From Chryseobacterium joostei (GTDB lineage: Bacteria > Bacteroidota > Bacteroidia > Flavobacteriales > Weeksellaceae), in the NCBI RefSeq assembly GCF_003815775.1, contig NZ_CP033926.1, positions 1,550,001 through 1,614,000 on the forward strand: a stretch of DNA of 64,000 nt, read 5' to 3'. Positions 43,381 through 52,639 of the stretch are shown one piece after another. A model generated the notes under the pieces. It saw nothing but the letters and a program-made list of their open reading frames with translations, made no database searches and was not told the origin of the DNA. A program made the position numbers and the translations under genes. Numbering within the stretch: position 1 is the stretch's first letter; each line of letters opens with the position of its first letter.

Positions 43381-45990
43381 ATGAGCATTATTTTTAAAAA
43401 GCGACTACTTATAGCGCTTGTATTACCTACTGCCGCATTATATTACGGCCAGAGTACAAAGGATTCATTAGAAAAATCCAAATCTATTGATGAGGTGATG
43501 TTGGTGGGTAGAAACCTTTCCCAAACAGCCAAAGAAAGAAAGACACCTGTTGCAGTTTCCACTATTAAGGCAGCTGAAATTCAGGAGAAATTGGGAAATA
43601 GAGAATTTCCTGAAATTATGAAGTCTACCCCATCGGTGTACGTTACCAAAGTAGGTGGTGGATTTGGAGACAGTAGAATTAACATGAGGGGTTTTGATGG
43701 TGCCAACATTGCGGTAATCATCAATGGACAACCTGTTAATGACATGCAGGGAGGTACTGTTTACTGGTCTAACTGGACCGGATTGGCAGACATTGCAAGT
43801 ACGATTCAGATTCAGAGAGGTCTGGGAGCTTCTAAATTTGTAGTTCCATCTGTAGGAGGAACCATCAATATTGTAACCAAGGCTACCGATTCTGAGCAAA
43901 AAGCAATGATAAAGGGAGAAGTGGGTAACGATAACTACTCCAGATTATCTGCTATGTACTCTTCGGGTTTAAAAAATAAATGGGCAACAACGGTATTGCT
44001 TTCTCGTTGGCAAGGTGATGGTTACATCAACGGTACAAAGGGTGAAGGTTACTCTTGGTTTTTCTCCACCGGATTTAAGCCGAATGAAAAACATGCATTC
44101 AATCTAATTGCAACCGGAGCACCTCAGGTACACGACACGAGAAGATCTTCTGCAACGGGAGCCAATGTAGCAACACTACAACAGTTTGAAACGTACGGAA
44201 GAAGATACAATCCACAAACAGGAATGCTGAATGGTTCTCAATTCAATTTAGCACCTAACTTCTACCATAAGCCAATTGCATCTCTTAACTGGGACTGGAA
44301 TATTAATGATGCCTTGAAATTATCTACAGTAGTGTATGGTTCTTGGGGACGTGGTGGAGGTGGTACCGGACTTAACGGTTCCATTAAAAATGCTGGCGGA
44401 CAAACCATGAACTTCATGAATTATGGACCAGCCGGAGATGGTACCATCAACTGGGATATGATTTATCGTTATAACCAAGGAGGTCTGGTAACAGATTACA
44501 ATGGAAATAATTTCCAGAAAGGAGCGTTTACTGCTCCTGCAGGTTCTCCAGCTGACTATAACGGACGATATGTAAGTACATTAAACGGAACCACTGGTAT
44601 TGTAAGAAAGCAAAGCATTAATTCCCACGACTGGTATGGTGTAATTGCAGATCTTAATTACAAAAAAAATAACTGGACCTTTAACGGAGGTCTTGACCTT
44701 AAAACTTACAAGGGATCCCTTTATGATATTGTTACTGATATGTTAGGATCGGATGCCTTATTTGTTCCTAATACAGCGAATGCTCCAAAAGGATATTATA
44801 TTAACCAAACTGTAAAGCCAGAACCGCTTTCAAAGCTTAATGATGCTCAGAAAGTGTCTATCCACAACGAAGGTTTAGTAAAATGGGCTGGTGTATACGG
44901 AATGGTAGAATATAGCACTGAGAAGTTAAGTGCATCTATTCAAGGGTCAGTTTCTGAACAGTATTACAAGAGAAAAGACTATATGCTGTATACTCCCGGA
45001 AATCAGGAAACCAAATGGTACCATAAAACGGGGTATATTGTAAAAGGGGGCGCCAACTATAACATAGACCAGCATCATAATGTATTTTTCAATACAGGGG
45101 TTATTTCAAGACAGCCATTATTCAATGCTTTATTCCCTTCCAATCAAAACATTTATAACGATGCGAAGAATGAAAGAATCTTCTCTATGGAGCTAGGATA
45201 TGGTTTCAAATCCCGTTATATCGATGTTAATATTAATGCATACAGAACGCAGTGGGATGACAGATTTATTTCAAGAACATTCAATGCAGGTGCTGCAGAT
45301 GTTGCCAACTTCTCTCAACTGAAGCTTGGAAATGCTTATTACTATAATGCCTTAAATGTTGGTCAGGTTCACCAAGGTGTTGAATTGGAAACAAAAGCAA
45401 GACCTTTCTCTAACCTTAGATTGAGAGGAATGCTATCTTTAGGGAACTGGAAGTACAAAGGAAATGCGAACTTCAACATTATTGATGTTCAAAACAATCA
45501 GGAAATAGCAGGAGCAACAGGGATCATTAACATTAAAGACCTGAAGGTTGGAGATGCTGCACAAACAACAGCAAGCATCGGGGCTGACTATAATATTACC
45601 AAGGCTTTCAGTATTGATGCGAACTGGGAATATTATGACAAGTTATATGCACAATTCAACCCTATCAACTTCCTTACTGAAGCTGCAAGAGAAAAAGGAG
45701 TTGTAAAATTACCAAGCTATAATTTATTTGATGTAGGTGCTACTTACAAGTTCATCATTGATCAGAAGAAGTCTTTAACGTTAAGAGCTAATGTATACAA
45801 CTTATTCAACAAATATTATATTTCTGAATTAAGCTCCAATATTTTTGCAGGTGATAAAATTGCCAATGGTCCGGATGCGGGGAAAACGTATCAGGAAACA
45901 GGTAGAGTGTATCAGGGTGTTGCCAATGGTAATACAGGATTCCTAGGTTTTGGAAGAACATGGTCTATTGCAGCCACTTTCAAATTCTAA
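43381..45990 (+). CDS. TonB-dependent outer-membrane receptor
   Basis: 869 residues, signal peptide to about residue 24. The plug starts near residue 35 (SIDEVMLVGRNLSQTAKERK, a TonB-box-like segment; then SVYVTKVGGGFGDSRINMRG, about 84-103, and VPSVGGTINIVTK, about 155-167). A 22-strand type barrel follows and ends in GFGRTWSIAATFKF. Unlike many Bacteroidota receptors it has no N-terminal carboxypeptidase-like domain, and no SusD gene follows. So it is more like a classic siderophore, iron-chelate or vitamin receptor than a SusC glycan importer. Ligand unknown; monocistronic, ended by a strong terminator. Confidence 0.92.
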   Translation: MSIIFKKRLLIALVLPTAALYYGQSTKDSLEKSKSIDEVMLVGRNLSQTAKERKTPVAVSTIKAAEIQEKLGNREFPEIMKSTPSVYVTKVGGGFGDSRINMRGFDGANIAVIINGQPVNDMQGGTVYWSNWTGLADIASTIQIQRGLGASKFVVPSVGGTINIVTKATDSEQKAMIKGEVGNDNYSRLSAMYSSGLKNKWATTVLLSRWQGDGYINGTKGEGYSWFFSTGFKPNEKHAFNLIATGAPQVHDTRRSSATGANVATLQQFETYGRRYNPQTGMLNGSQFNLAPNFYHKPIASLNWDWNINDALKLSTVVYGSWGRGGGGTGLNGSIKNAGGQTMNFMNYGPAGDGTINWDMIYRYNQGGLVTDYNGNNFQKGAFTAPAGSPADYNGRYVSTLNGTTGIVRKQSINSHDWYGVIADLNYKKNNWTFNGGLDLKTYKGSLYDIVTDMLGSDALFVPNTANAPKGYYINQTVKPEPLSKLNDAQKVSIHNEGLVKWAGVYGMVEYSTEKLSASIQGSVSEQYYKRKDYMLYTPGNQETKWYHKTGYIVKGGANYNIDQHHNVFFNTGVISRQPLFNALFPSNQNIYNDAKNERIFSMELGYGFKSRYIDVNINAYRTQWDDRFISRTFNAGAADVANFSQLKLGNAYYYNALNVGQVHQGVELETKARPFSNLRLRGMLSLGNWKYKGNANFNIIDVQNNQEIAGATGIINIKDLKVGDAAQTTASIGADYNITKAFSIDANWEYYDKLYAQFNPINFLTEAAREKGVVKLPSYNLFDVGATYKFIIDQKKSLTLRANVYNLFNKYYISELSSNIFAGDKIANGPDAGKTYQETGRVYQGVANGNTGFLGFGRTWSIAATFKF

Positions 45991-46020
45991 TACTATATCA
46001 TCTCAATAATGATTCAATTA

Positions 46021-46044
46021 AACCCGCCAATTATGGCGGGTTTT
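46021..46044 (+). terminator. Terminator of the TonB-dependent receptor gene
   Basis: Nine-base perfect stem AACCCGCCA (46021-46029) with TGGCGGGTT (46034-46042), loop ATTA, then TTTT. Confidence 0.85.
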
Positions 46045-46139
46045 CTGATATTTATAACGTAAGTTTTCAAAAAAACATGAGGTTTATGTTATCTCTCGAT
46101 GACCGAGCAGACAACACATATTTTTGTGGCCTATGCTCT

Positions 46140-48266
46140 TTATGAAAGCTGAACCTGAAAATCATCTGCTAAAGAAAGAACTCCTTCCGTTAATCCGTCA
46201 GAATGCGTACTGAATCCTTTTAGCTTTGAAGTTTTTCCCTTTAAAACGAGATCCAAAAGTTGTTTATCTGAAAGTTTTTTCCCGAAAATATCAAAGGTAA
46301 TTTTAAACCCACAATTCTTGAAATCAGAACATCCCACAGCTGTTTTACCCTTAATCAGATTATGTTCTTTACATTTCGGGCATTTTGTTTCTTCCCAGGA
46401 CTGAAGCTCTTTCTTCTGAGCGGGTTCTCTTTTTTTCTTTTCCTTAACCTCCTCTTTTTCCTCTTCCTGTAGGGTAATTACTTTTCCTTTACCATCCACC
46501 ACCTTTTTGGTAAGTTCAGTTACCATCTGAATCAGTTCTTCCTTAAAAAGATTGGCTTCGTATTCACCTTTTTCAATTTTACGAAGTTTCGACTCCCATT
46601 CACCTGTTAGTTCCGGACTTTTTAAAAGCTCATCTTCAATGGTATCAATCAATTGAATTCCGGTTTGAGTGGCAATCAGATTTTTTCTTTTCTTTTCAAT
46701 ATACTTTCTTTTGAAAAGGGTTTCGATGATATTCGCACGGGTAGATGGTCTTCCGATACCGTTATTCTTCAATAGTTCACGCAATTCTTCATCTTCTACC
46801 TGCTTTCCAGCCGTTTCCATTGCCCTAAGCAGTGTTGCTTCAGTATAAGGCTTTGGTGGCGAAGTTTTTCCCTGGTGAATCATAGGATCATGTGGTCCAG
46901 ACTCTCCTACAATGAATTCAGGAATAGTCTGTTCCTCTTCTTTATCTTTTTCCTTATCGGTAGATTCTTCTTTAGGTTCTTTAGCATACACCGCTCTCCA
47001 TCCCGGCTCCAAAATCTGCTTACCACTTGTTTTAAAAGGAATAGTTCCTACCTTGGCCTCCACCAATGTATTGGAAATCTTACATTCCGGATAAAACACA
47101 GAAATAAAACGCTTCGCAATTAAATCGTAGATCAGTTTTTCTTCCCTGCTCAGGTTTTGAGATGGTGGAACTTCTGTAGGAATAATAGCATGGTGATCCG
47201 TTACTTTTGCATCATCAAAAACAGCTTTTGATTTAGGAATTGGTGCTTCCAGTAATGGAGAGATCAGGTCCTGATAAAAGCTCATTTTTCTAAGAATTCC
47301 TTCAATCTTCGGATAAAGACTTTCTGATAAGTAAGTGGTATCAACACGCGGATAGGTTACATGCTTCTTTTCGTAAAGACTTTGAATATAATTCAACGTG
47401 TTTTCCGCTGAATATCCATATTTTTTGTTGGCTTCTACCTGAAGTCCCGTTAAGTCAAAAAGCCTTGGATTTTTCTCTTTTCCTTCTTTGATTTCAAAGG
47501 AAACAATCTCAAAAATATTTTCTTTAAGATATTCCAGTCCTTTTTCTGCCCGTTCCAATGTTTTCAACCTGTCAATAGCAGCATTGAAAATAACGTCACG
47601 GTATTTTGTTTTAAGCTCCCAATACTCTTCTGTGGTAAAGGCATCAATTTCTTTCTGACGCTGCACCAACATCGCCAAGGTCGGGGTTTGTACCCTTCCA
47701 ATGGAAAGGACTACTTTATTCCCTCCAAATTTCTTTGTAAAAAGCCTTGTAGCATTGATTCCCAGTAACCAGTCTCCTATTGCCCTTGCATTTCCGGCCA
47801 GATAAAGATTTTTATAATCTTCCGCAGGCTTTAAGCTTGCAAAACCCTCCTTGATTGCTTCTTCCGTCAATGACGAAATCCATAAACGTTGAATAGGCTT
47901 GTTGCATTTTGCCTTTTGCAAAACCCAACGCTGAATGAGTTCTCCTTCCTGCCCGGCATCCCCGCAGTTGATGACCTCATCACATTCTTCCACTAGCCTT
48001 TCAATTACTTTAAACTGATTTTCAACGCCTTTATTCGGGATCAGCTTTATTCCAAAGCTGCTGGGAATAATAGGAAGCAAAAACAGGTTCCAGGGTTTGT
48101 ACTGGGGACCGTAGTCGTGAGGTTCTTTCAGGGTACAGAGATGTCCAAACGTCCATGTCACACAGTATCCGTTCCCCTCCATATAGCCCTGCTTGGATGT
48201 GGTAGCCCCTAATACTTTAGCGATATCTCTGGCAACACTGGGTTTTTCGGCAATACATAATTTCAT
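46140..48266 (-). CDS. topB: DNA topoisomerase III (type IA)
   Basis: 708 residues from the ATG at 48266 (MKLCIAEKPSVARDIAKVLG, the classic topo III start). The open frame extends 18 codons upstream but without family similarity. A Toprim domain is at the N-terminus (CGDAGQEGELIQRW near 100). The active-site tyrosine lies in KKHVTYPRVDTTYLS near residue 295. Near the C-terminus a four-cysteine zinc ribbon is visible (CPKCKEHNLIKGKTAVGCSD, then FKNCGF). A Lys/Glu-rich insertion precedes the ribbon. It relaxes negatively supercoiled DNA and decatenates. Accessory type IA topo III are also common on mobile elements, but no such element is visible here. Confidence 0.94.
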   Translation of the reverse strand: MKLCIAEKPSVARDIAKVLGATTSKQGYMEGNGYCVTWTFGHLCTLKEPHDYGPQYKPWNLFLLPIIPSSFGIKLIPNKGVENQFKVIERLVEECDEVINCGDAGQEGELIQRWVLQKAKCNKPIQRLWISSLTEEAIKEGFASLKPAEDYKNLYLAGNARAIGDWLLGINATRLFTKKFGGNKVVLSIGRVQTPTLAMLVQRQKEIDAFTTEEYWELKTKYRDVIFNAAIDRLKTLERAEKGLEYLKENIFEIVSFEIKEGKEKNPRLFDLTGLQVEANKKYGYSAENTLNYIQSLYEKKHVTYPRVDTTYLSESLYPKIEGILRKMSFYQDLISPLLEAPIPKSKAVFDDAKVTDHHAIIPTEVPPSQNLSREEKLIYDLIAKRFISVFYPECKISNTLVEAKVGTIPFKTSGKQILEPGWRAVYAKEPKEESTDKEKDKEEEQTIPEFIVGESGPHDPMIHQGKTSPPKPYTEATLLRAMETAGKQVEDEELRELLKNNGIGRPSTRANIIETLFKRKYIEKKRKNLIATQTGIQLIDTIEDELLKSPELTGEWESKLRKIEKGEYEANLFKEELIQMVTELTKKVVDGKGKVITLQEEEKEEVKEKKKREPAQKKELQSWEETKCPKCKEHNLIKGKTAVGCSDFKNCGFKITFDIFGKKLSDKQLLDLVLKGKTSKLKGFSTHSDGLTEGVLSLADDFQVQLS

Positions 48267-48652
48267 GAACTCGGGATTATTGAAAGACTGCAAAAATCGG
48301 GATTTTTTTTGACTTTGCAAACTTGGTTATGGGATGAGGACTGACAATTTAAAGACTTAAAAATGAAATTTCACATTAATCAAGAGTTTTATGGTACTTA
48401 TTTCATCAATAATTGCAATCTGTTTTGTATAAAAACCCTAATATTCAATTTTAATCATGATAAAAAAATTGTATAAAATATAATTCTAAGCTATTTTTTG
48501 AATATTAATAAAAATTAAAATACTCATAAAAAACTGATTTACTGATTGTTAAATTTAACAAATAAAAAACATAGCAAAAAGTCTATAATTTTAATGGACT
48601 AATAGAAATATATGTTCTATATTTGCAACAGGATTTAGGGAAAAGCAAAAAA
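48267..48652. other. Intergenic region upstream of the met leader
   Basis: About 385 very AT-rich bases between topB (minus) and the leader peptide (plus). It holds the promoter for the leader (-7 box 48618-48625). No other ORF or hairpin was recognised. Confidence 0.6.
48618..48625 (+). promoter_or_regulatory. -7 box of the leader/eamA/metNIQ promoter
   Basis: TATATTTG matches TAnnTTTG exactly and lies 27 bases before the leader ATG. The -33 TTG is not exact (only a TGG-like match at 48595-48597), so strength or activation is uncertain. Confidence 0.55.
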
Positions 48653-48751
48653 ATGAAACCAAATACTAAGAATAATACAATAAAGAAACATACCATCAAA
48701 ATAATGATGATGTGTAATTGTATGCCTATACATAAAGAACTTCGTGGATGA
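48653..48751 (+). CDS. Leader peptide with Met/Cys regulatory codons
   Basis: 32 codons, ATG at 48653, TGA at 48749-48751. The C-terminal half reads IKIMMMCNCMPIHKELRG: codons 18-20 are Met-Met-Met, 21 Cys, 22 Asn, 23 Cys, 24 Met. Such a run in a short ORF followed by a terminator (48777-48805) before transporter genes for methionine is what amino-acid-controlled attenuation needs. A possible antiterminator can form between 48743-48755 and 48778-48791. A ribosome stalled at the Met/Cys codons would leave it free; one that finishes at the stop would cover it. The peptide itself needs no function. The logic is inference from pattern; no expression data. Confidence 0.8.
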   Translation: MKPNTKNNTIKKHTIKIMMMCNCMPIHKELRG

Positions 48752-48776
48752 CCTTACTTTTATATGACATATTTTT

Positions 48777-48805
48777 AAAGGCTCTACCACGTGTAGGGCC
48801 TTTTT
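48777..48805 (+). terminator. Attenuator terminator of the leader
   Basis: Eleven-pair stem AAAGGCTCTAC (48777-48787) with GTAGGGCCTTT (48793-48803), one G-U pair, loop CACGT, then a T run to 48805. It lies 25 bases after the leader stop and 34 bases before the eamA ATG, so it can stop transcription before the operon. Confidence 0.85.
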
Positions 48806-48839
48806 CATTTCAACAATTTATACATTAAAAAATTACAAA

Positions 48840-49838
48840 ATGAGCAATTCTAAAAACAGATGGCTGATACCACTGGCATTTACAAACATCTATGTAATAT
48901 GGGGAATTACGTTTTTAGCTATTTCATTTGGCTTAAAAGGTTTTCCGCCATTCATTCTTTCGGGGCTGAGATTTCTGGTAGCAGGAATTCTGATGATTGG
49001 GTACCTCCTATCCAAAGGAGAAAAGCCAAACTCTCTCATTAATTGGAAGAAAAACGCAATCACGGGGGTACTTATCCTTACTGGAGGAACAGGTCTTGTG
49101 GCTTGGGGGGAGCAATATGTGACCGCTTCGGAGGCAGCTATTTCCATCGCTACCGGTCCGTTTTGGTTTATTGCCATCGACAGAAAAAACTGGAAATATT
49201 ATTTTTCAGATAAGTTCATTCCGATTGGGCTGGCTATTGGATTTGCAGGATTAATCCTATTCTTAAAAGGAAGTGTGAATTCAAGTGCAGCACATGCAGT
49301 AGCCAACGGCCAAATTCGTATCACGGCATTTGTAGTATTGGCCCTTAGTTCTATTGCATGGGTTTTAGGGTCTTTATATTCTAAGAAAAATCCTGCTTCA
49401 CAATCTACATTTATGAATATTGCGCAACAACTTATTGTAGCAGGAGCAGCCTCTTTTGTTATTGCTTTATTTAGAAAGGAATGGAACGGTTTTTCGGTTT
49501 CAGCAATCCCATTATCAGCATGGTTGGGAGTCCTGTTTTTGATCTTCTTTGGATCTATAGTCGCTTATTTGTCGTACATTTGGCTCTTGTCCGTGAAGCC
49601 CGCTGCATTGGTAAGCACCCATACCTACATTAACCCTATTGTTACAGTTATTGCTGGATGGATTGTGGCCAACCAGAGCATAAATGGCGGCCAGCTCTAT
49701 GGTTTGGCAGTCATATTGCTGGGAGTACTTCTGACTAATGTCACCAAGTATTTCAAACTTTCAAAACGGTCAAAGGTCAAAATCAGACGAGTTAGAAGAT
49801 TATTTAACAGGACAGGCAAGCGATATCAGCCTATTTAA
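48840..49838 (+). CDS. EamA/DMT family transporter
   Basis: 332 residues, ten hydrophobic helices in two EamA repeats (first repeat WLIPLAFTNIYVIWGITFLA, about 8-27, then LRFLVAGILMIGYLL; second repeat from about residue 160, ITAFVVLALSSIAWVLGSLY, with AALVSTHTYINPIVTVIAGW near 259-278). The family moves amino acids and other small metabolites across the inner membrane, often as exporters. Located directly after the Met/Cys leader and 16 bases before metN, so it shares methionine- or cysteine-linked regulation. That suggests sulfur amino acids as cargo, which is inference. The last 20 residues are basic and not part of the fold. Confidence 0.9.
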   Translation: MSNSKNRWLIPLAFTNIYVIWGITFLAISFGLKGFPPFILSGLRFLVAGILMIGYLLSKGEKPNSLINWKKNAITGVLILTGGTGLVAWGEQYVTASEAAISIATGPFWFIAIDRKNWKYYFSDKFIPIGLAIGFAGLILFLKGSVNSSAAHAVANGQIRITAFVVLALSSIAWVLGSLYSKKNPASQSTFMNIAQQLIVAGAASFVIALFRKEWNGFSVSAIPLSAWLGVLFLIFFGSIVAYLSYIWLLSVKPAALVSTHTYINPIVTVIAGWIVANQSINGGQLYGLAVILLGVLLTNVTKYFKLSKRSKVKIRRVRRLFNRTGKRYQPI

Positions 49839-49854
49839 AAAGATAAACATCAGA

Positions 49855-50883
49855 ATGATAGAAATCAGAAACATATCAAAAACATTCCACCAGAAAAAAC
49901 AGTCTTTCAAGGCACTGGATCAGGTGAGTCTTACTATAGATAAAGGGGATATCGTAGGAATTATCGGGTTTTCCGGTGCAGGAAAAAGTACACTGATCCG
50001 TACCGTAAACCTATTGGAAAGACCAGATGAAGGACAGGTAATTATTAATGGAAGAGACTTTACCCAATTAAGTTCTAAACAATTGGCTGAGGAACGTAAA
50101 AAAATAGGAATGATCTTCCAGCACTTTAATCTTCTTTCTTCAAGAACTGTTTTTGATAATATAGCGCTTCCTTTGGAGCTGGATCGTCTCAGCAAGGATC
50201 AAATTAATAAGAAAGTCAACGAATTACTGAAAATTGTAGGCCTTGAAGATAAAGCCCAAGATTATCCCAGAAGTCTTTCGGGAGGTCAAAAACAAAGAGT
50301 AGCGATTGCAAGAGCATTAGCCAACGATCCTCACCTCTTACTTTGTGATGAAGCAACAAGTGCACTTGACCCAGTGACTACACAATCTATTTTACAATTG
50401 CTAAAGGATATTAATCAAAGACTTGGTATAACCATTCTTCTGATTACCCATGAAATGGATGTTATAAAGGCTGTTTGTAATCACGTTGCCGTTATAGACC
50501 AAGGAAAATTATTAGCAAAAGGAACTTTAAGTGAGATCATTTCGGATAGAAAAAATCCGGTGATTCAACAATTTATAAATTCAGACATCATGACCCTGCC
50601 ACAGGAACTCAGTAACAGACTGCAGAAAGAGCCACAGGATGGTTTATTTCCGCTGGTTGAAATAGAACTTAACGAAAACATAAGTGTTGAACAACTTCTT
50701 TCAACTTTATATAATGAATACAAAATCCCTTACAAACTTTTGAAAGCGGATGTAGAATATTTTGGAAACTCCAACTTTGGAAAACTATTGCTGCAACTTC
50801 AGGGAGAAGCTGAGAAAAACCAGCAGGCCATCTATTATTTTAATCAAAATAAAATTCAAAATACAGTAAAAGGATATGCTTAG
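49855..50883 (+). CDS. metN: Methionine ABC transporter ATP-binding protein
   Basis: 342 residues from the ATG at 49855 (MIEIRNISKTFHQKKQ); the frame is open upstream but overlaps eamA there. Walker A is IIGFSGAGKSTLIRTVNLLE (about 35-54), the signature SLSGGQKQRVAIARALA near 138, and Walker B LLLCDEATSALDPVT near 160. The C-terminal extension (about 245-342) is the NIL/ACT-like methionine-binding domain that inhibits transport when methionine is high. It overlaps metI by 8 bases. With MetI and MetQ it imports D/L-methionine. Confidence 0.96.
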   Translation: MIEIRNISKTFHQKKQSFKALDQVSLTIDKGDIVGIIGFSGAGKSTLIRTVNLLERPDEGQVIINGRDFTQLSSKQLAEERKKIGMIFQHFNLLSSRTVFDNIALPLELDRLSKDQINKKVNELLKIVGLEDKAQDYPRSLSGGQKQRVAIARALANDPHLLLCDEATSALDPVTTQSILQLLKDINQRLGITILLITHEMDVIKAVCNHVAVIDQGKLLAKGTLSEIISDRKNPVIQQFINSDIMTLPQELSNRLQKEPQDGLFPLVEIELNENISVEQLLSTLYNEYKIPYKLLKADVEYFGNSNFGKLLLQLQGEAEKNQQAIYYFNQNKIQNTVKGYA

Positions 50884-51532
50884 TGATACGGTAATTGCCC
50901 TTTTGGCAAAAGGAACCTGGGAAACGGTTTATATGACATTTGTGTCCGGTTTTTTTGGTTTTGTTTTAGGTCTTCCGGTGGGAATTCTCTTGTTTTTAAC
51001 AAGAAAAGGACAACTGCTTGAAAATGTAGCCTATCACAGGACTTTATCTATTTTGGTTAATATTTTTCGTGCCATCCCATTCATTATCTTAATTGTATGG
51101 ATGATTCCTTTTACAAGGATTTTGGCAGGAACGTCCATTGGGGTAAATGCGGCATTGGTTCCATTAAGTGTGGGAGCAGCTCCTTTTATTGCAAGATTGG
51201 TAGAAAACAGTCTTATTGAGGTTCCTCATGGGCTGATAGAAACAGCCAGAGCCTTGGGTGCTTCACCATTTCAGATTATCAAAAAGGTATTGCTTCCGGA
51301 AGCGCTCCCATCATTAATTAATAATGCCACCATCACTTTAATCACTTTGGTAGGCTATTCTGCAATGGGTGGTGCTGTAGGAGCCGGTGGATTGGGACAG
51401 GTTGGATATCAATATGGTTACATTGGGTATGATATTGTGATTATGAACACTGTCTTGGTATTACTGGTTCTTTTGGTATTTATCATCCAGTTTATGGGAG
51501 ACCGATTGTCTAAGAAATTTGACCATAGATAA
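50876..51532 (+). CDS. metI: Methionine ABC transporter permease
   Basis: 218 residues, five hydrophobic helices. The start overlaps the end of metN by 8 bases (coupled translation). The permease EAA-type loop is EVPHGLIETARALGASPFQI (about 121-140) followed by IKKVLLPEALPSLI, and the first part is TWETVYMTFVSGFFGFVLGL. Contacts MetN at the inner membrane. Ends with the typical LSKKF tail. Confidence 0.95.
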   Translation: MLSDTVIALLAKGTWETVYMTFVSGFFGFVLGLPVGILLFLTRKGQLLENVAYHRTLSILVNIFRAIPFIILIVWMIPFTRILAGTSIGVNAALVPLSVGAAPFIARLVENSLIEVPHGLIETARALGASPFQIIKKVLLPEALPSLINNATITLITLVGYSAMGGAVGAGGLGQVGYQYGYIGYDIVIMNTVLVLLVLLVFIIQFMGDRLSKKFDHR

Positions 51533-51643
51533 GTTTGAAAATTCTTGAGAGAAGAGCTTTGAAACTGTGTGTATAAATAAGATAAATTCTACTTATTTAC
51601 CAAGTTGCTTTTTAGCATTTTCACCTTTAAAATAAAATTCAGA

Positions 51644-52453
51644 ATGAAAAAAATAAAAATCATAGGATTATTAGCAGCCGGAGCATTACTTTTTAGTGCC
51701 TGTTCAGGAAGAAAGGATGATCCTAACTTTATCAGAGTAGGAATTACCTACGGACCAGAGCAGGAAGTAGCTGAGGTTGCTAAAAAAGTAGCCAAGGAAA
51801 AATATAACCTTGAAGTGGAACTTATTCCCTTCAATGATTATGTGGTTCCTAATGAAGCCTTAACCAATGGTGATATTGATGCCAATGCTTTCCAGCATCT
51901 TCCTTATTTGACAGAGCAGTCCAAGCAAAGAGGATATAATCTTGCTGTTGTAGGAAATACCTTTGTATACCCTATCGTTGCCTATTCGAAAAAAATTCAA
52001 AATATCAGCCAATTGCAGAACGGAAGCACCATCGTTATTCCCAACGACCCTACCAATGGTGGACGTTCATTGCTTTTATTGCAGAAAAATGGTTTACTGA
52101 AATTAAAAGACGGTATTGGATTACTGCCAAAAGTTACTGATATCACAGAGAACCCAAGGCAATTGAAAATCATGGAGATTGAGGGGGCACAGATCCCTAG
52201 AGTTTTGGATGACAGAGATGTTGTGGTAGGTATTATCAACAATAATTTCGCTGCCCAGGCTGGATTGGATTCGGAAAAACAGGGTATTTTTAAAGAGGAT
52301 AAAGACTCTCCCTATGTAAATCTTATTGTGACGAGACAGGATAATAAAAACAGCCAGAAAGTAAAGACCTTTGTAAAAGCTTTTCAGTCAGAAGAAGTAG
52401 AAAAGAAAGCACTGGAAGTATTTAAAGGAGGTGCTGTAAAAGGATGGAATTAA
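51644..52453 (+). CDS. metQ: Methionine-binding lipoprotein
   Basis: 269 residues from the ATG at 51644; the frame is open 13 codons further but the lipoprotein signal begins here (MKKIKIIGLLAAGALLFSAC). The lipobox is LFSAC, with the modified Cys at about residue 20. The mature part shows the NlpA/MetQ pattern: IRVGITYGPEQEVAEVAKKV, LEVELIPFNDYVVPNEALTN, DANAFQHLPYLTEQSKQRGY (about 85-104), NPRQLKIMEIEGAQIPRVLD. Methionine-binding subunit of the MetNIQ importer, anchored in the periplasmic space. 111 bases after metI, no terminator between, so part of the operon. Confidence 0.95.
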   Translation: MKKIKIIGLLAAGALLFSACSGRKDDPNFIRVGITYGPEQEVAEVAKKVAKEKYNLEVELIPFNDYVVPNEALTNGDIDANAFQHLPYLTEQSKQRGYNLAVVGNTFVYPIVAYSKKIQNISQLQNGSTIVIPNDPTNGGRSLLLLQKNGLLKLKDGIGLLPKVTDITENPRQLKIMEIEGAQIPRVLDDRDVVVGIINNNFAAQAGLDSEKQGIFKEDKDSPYVNLIVTRQDNKNSQKVKTFVKAFQSEEVEKKALEVFKGGAVKGWN

Positions 52454-52527
52454 AGTGCGAGGGAATTTAAGTTTTAGAATTAAAAACTTAAATATTAAAA
52501 AGTAATTTCTTCATTTCTAATAAAAAT

Positions 52528-52560
52528 AAACTGTCAACAAATCTGTAGACAGTTTTTTTT
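52528..52560 (+). terminator. Terminator of the eamA-metNIQ operon
   Basis: Eight-base stem AAACTGTC (52528-52535) with GACAGTTT (52548-52555), 12-base loop, followed by a T run to 52560. It lies 75 bases after metQ. Confidence 0.8.
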
Positions 52561-52584
52561 ACGGTAAAAATTTATTTTCTCAAT

Positions 52585-52616
52585 TTGAGATAATATAAAA
52601 ATTTTCTTTATTTTTG
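52585..52616 (+). promoter_or_regulatory. Promoter of the GH3 glycosidase gene
   Basis: TTG (52585-52587), 21 bases, TATTTTTG (52609-52616), matching TTG-N21-TAnnTTTG, 24 bases before the ATG. Confidence 0.55.
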
Positions 52617-52639
52617 CTTTAATCCAATAAAAAGGCAAT

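Noticed and set aside
43381..45990. SusC-type glycan importer
   Set aside because: There is no SusD gene after it and no N-terminal carboxypeptidase-like domain, so a general TonB receptor is the safer call.
46140..48266. Topoisomerase III as part of a mobile element
   Set aside because: Such genes also travel on integrative elements, but no tra, mob, integrase or repeat lies nearby.
48618..48840. SAM or other riboswitch upstream of metNIQ
   Set aside because: The leader holds a short Met/Cys ORF and a single terminator; no SAM-I or SAM-II type helices were recognisable by eye.
49738..49854. Longer metN start inside eamA
   Set aside because: This upstream stretch overlaps eamA in another frame and lacks similarity to MetN, so the ATG at 49855 was preferred.
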